A DNA stretch of 64,000 nt from Agrobacterium tumefaciens (lineage in GTDB: Bacteria > Pseudomonadota > Alphaproteobacteria > Rhizobiales > Rhizobiaceae): the NCBI RefSeq assembly GCF_013337285.1, contig NZ_SUPW01000009.1:1-64000 (forward strand). Reading direction: 5' to 3'. A model generated the notes under the pieces. It was not told where the DNA came from. It searched no databases and saw only the letters and a list, made by a program, of their open reading frames with translations. Made by a program: the position numbers and the translations under genes. Positions 62,315 to 64,000 of this stretch are shown here, in pieces; position 1 is the first letter of the stretch; the number at the start of each line of letters is the position of its first letter.

Positions 62315-62404
62315 ATTTCAGATTTTTATGGCGGTTTCAACATATGAATTTTTCGTGACGGTGACACAAACGTTAAAAAGCAAAATACAAAGGGAACCAC
62401 TAAA

Positions 62405-63628
62405 ATGCTTTCTGCGATAAAACGCCGTCATATTATTATTGGAATGCTGTTCATCTGCTGGGTCGTCGGCTTTCTGGACAAGACCGCAATCAACTACGCA
62501 ATCATCCCGATCAGCGAAGAGTTCGGTCTGGCCACCGATCATCAGGGCATGATCATCAGCGCCTTTTTCCTCGCTTATTCAATGACGCAACTGGTTGGCG
62601 GTTATCTCGTCGACCGCTTCGGTTCACGCCGGGTACTGAGCTCGGCGGTGGCCGTCTGGTCGCTCGGCACCGTCGCCTCCGGGGTCGTCACCAGCGCGGT
62701 CGGACTGGCCGCCGCGCGGGCGATCACGGGTTCCGGGGAAGCCATTTTCCCGGCCGGAGGATCGGTCGCGATCACCGAGAATTTCGAGAAAACCCAGATG
62801 GCGCGCGCCAAGTCGGTGCTGCAATCGGGCGCCTCCGTCGGCTTCGCGCTCGGTGCGATCGTCATCACCACGCTGATTTCCTTCTATAGCTGGCGCATCA
62901 TGTTCTTCGTTCTGGGTTCCGTCGGCGTCATCCTGTCGATTGCGCTCTTCACCGTCATGAAGCCACGCTCGCAGACGCTGGCCGCCCGGGACGCCGGCCC
63001 CAAGCTTTCCGAAAAGCAGCGCATCGCCGCATTGCTGAAAAACACGCTGACCTGGAAGATCGCCTCGGTCTATTTCTTCACCAATATCGTCTTCTGGGGC
63101 CTGCAATCCTGGCTGCCGTCCTACTGGGTGAAGGTCAAGGGCATGAGCATGGTGGAAATGGGCGCATATTCCATGATCCCGCCGGCGCTCGGTTTCGTCT
63201 CGTTCCTCACCTGCGGCTGGCTGCTTGACCGCTACTTCCACCAGAAAGAAAAGTACCTCATCTGCATCGGCTCGGCCGTGTCGGCGATCTTCATCTACCT
63301 GATGGCGAATGCACCATCCATTCCGCTGGCCTTCGCCTACCTGTCGGTGTCGAACGTGTTCTTGAACGCCATTTCGATCAGTGTCTTCGTCAGCATCATG
63401 AAACACTTTCCGCAGAATTCGATCGGTACGGCCACCGGCCTCATCAATTCGCTGGCCCAGCTCGGCTCATTCGCCTCGCCGATGCTCATCGGCGCCGTTC
63501 TTTCCGCTACCGGCCAGAATTACGGCATCGCCTTTGGGGTCATCGTCGGCTGCGCCGTGATTGTCTGCGCCATCGCCACCACCTTCCCCGCCATTCACGG
63601 CAACAAGACCGTAGAACAGACTGCCTGA
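62405..63628 (+). CDS. MFS transporter, ACS (anion:cation symporter) family
   Basis: 407 residues, twelve helices. ACS-type start (IIIGMLFICWVVGFLDKTAI, NYAIIPISEEFGLATDHQGM) and loop GGYLVDRFGSRRVLSSAVAV. ACS members import organic anions such as hexuronates, galactonate or dipeptides. GGGA precedes ATG 62405. It is 9 bases upstream of the amidohydrolase gene, so the importer probably brings in the amidohydrolase substrate. Confidence 0.9.
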   Translation: MLSAIKRRHIIIGMLFICWVVGFLDKTAINYAIIPISEEFGLATDHQGMIISAFFLAYSMTQLVGGYLVDRFGSRRVLSSAVAVWSLGTVASGVVTSAVGLAAARAITGSGEAIFPAGGSVAITENFEKTQMARAKSVLQSGASVGFALGAIVITTLISFYSWRIMFFVLGSVGVILSIALFTVMKPRSQTLAARDAGPKLSEKQRIAALLKNTLTWKIASVYFFTNIVFWGLQSWLPSYWVKVKGMSMVEMGAYSMIPPALGFVSFLTCGWLLDRYFHQKEKYLICIGSAVSAIFIYLMANAPSIPLAFAYLSVSNVFLNAISISVFVSIMKHFPQNSIGTATGLINSLAQLGSFASPMLIGAVLSATGQNYGIAFGVIVGCAVIVCAIATTFPAIHGNKTVEQTA

Positions 63629-63637
63629 AGGACGACC

Positions 63638-64000
63638 ATGACTTATATCGACATCATCGAACGCACCGTCGCCACCCATGCGGATAATCTGAAATCCGTG
63701 GCGGATGCCATCTGGTCTTTCGCCGAAATCCGTTACGAGGAGACGAAGTCGGCAGCCCTTTTGGCGAACGAGTTGGAAAAGGCGGGCTTTGCCGTCACCC
63801 GCAAGGCCGGAAATATCGCAACCGCCTTCGTCGCCAGCTATGGCGAGGGCCACCCCGTTATCGCCATTCTGGGTGAATTCGACGCACTGACCGGCCTCAG
63901 CCAGGAAGGCGGCGTCGCCAGCCACACGCCCGTCATCGAGGGCGGAAACGGTCATGGCTGCGGCCACAACCTTCTCGGCACTGGCGCGCTTGCTGCCATA
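63638..64000 (+). CDS. M20 amidohydrolase (AbgB-like), partial
   Basis: First 121 codons, running off the right edge. ATG 63638 with AAGGACG upstream. The sequence SVADAIWSFAEIRYEETKSA and HPVIAILGEFDALTGLSQEG is the N-terminal part of the M20 peptidase family, and GNGHGCGHNLLGTGALAAI carries the HGCGHN metal motif of AbgB-type p-aminobenzoyl-glutamate hydrolases and N-acyl amino-acid amidohydrolases. It is co-oriented with the ACS importer. Its exact substrate is not evident. Confidence 0.88.
   Translation, partial: MTYIDIIERTVATHADNLKSVADAIWSFAEIRYEETKSAALLANELEKAGFAVTRKAGNIATAFVASYGEGHPVIAILGEFDALTGLSQEGGVASHTPVIEGGNGHGCGHNLLGTGALAAI

Overview
The window reads as part of a Rhizobiaceae (Agrobacterium/Rhizobium-type) genome, most likely a chromid or other secondary replicon. 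The basis is GC-rich alphaproteobacterial coding style, dense ABC-importer operons paired with LacI, LysR or PucR regulators, a cox operon with two subunit III genes, AcnB, and an MCP ending in a CheR-docking pentapeptide. There are no rRNA or tRNA genes, no CRISPR array and no replication origin. The organism is inferred from gene content only.

Layout. 0-1.3 kb: a methyltransferase gene in AT-richer DNA. 1.25-8.2 kb: a complete carbohydrate-uptake operon (LacI regulator behind a clear promoter and operator, FAD-dependent oxidoreductase, binding protein, two permeases, ATPase). 8.2-12.8 kb: three poorly characterised genes, one secreted with a SecD P1-head-like domain and one a large repeat protein. 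12.9-17 kb: a glyoxalase-like gene remnant, a DUF4242-class III cyclase fusion, a winged-helix methyltransferase, an AraC regulator and a small ORF. 17.3-20.4 kb: an autotransporter with a 51-residue passenger repeat. 20.7-26.5 kb (minus): an alternative aa3-type cytochrome c oxidase operon with a separate cytochrome c and a DUF2189 protein. 26.8-27.6 kb: a scar in which an IS1182-type transposase remnant abuts a DUF3732 ATPase remnant. 27.7-34 kb: small secreted proteins, an ArsR/AHSA1 pair with a perfect palindrome upstream, a DMT transporter and a large membrane-anchored protein. 34.2-39.2 kb: acnB and an MCP gene. 39.5-47.4 kb: LysR genes, one divergent from a DHA2 exporter and one divergent from an exporter/cyclophilin-like/hydrolase operon, plus an HbpS-like gene.

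47.4-64 kb is the most notable region, a scavenging and catabolic locus. A minus-strand operon encodes a flavin monooxygenase-like protein, a kappa-GST/HCCA-isomerase-like thioredoxin-fold protein, a divergent M19 dipeptidase, a polyamine-type ABC importer and a type-B esterase. Divergent to it are a bacterial-luciferase-type (NtaA/DszA/YxeK) monooxygenase and an SsuABC-like importer. Then come a GAF-PucR regulator, an ACS-family MFS importer and an M20 amidohydrolase running off the window edge. A near-identical palindrome, TTAA-N6-TTAA, lies in front of both the monooxygenase operon and the PucR/MFS divergent promoter, suggesting one regulon. The enzyme set would suit salvage of an S- or N-substituted amino-acid or peptide conjugate. 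That substrate is an inference.
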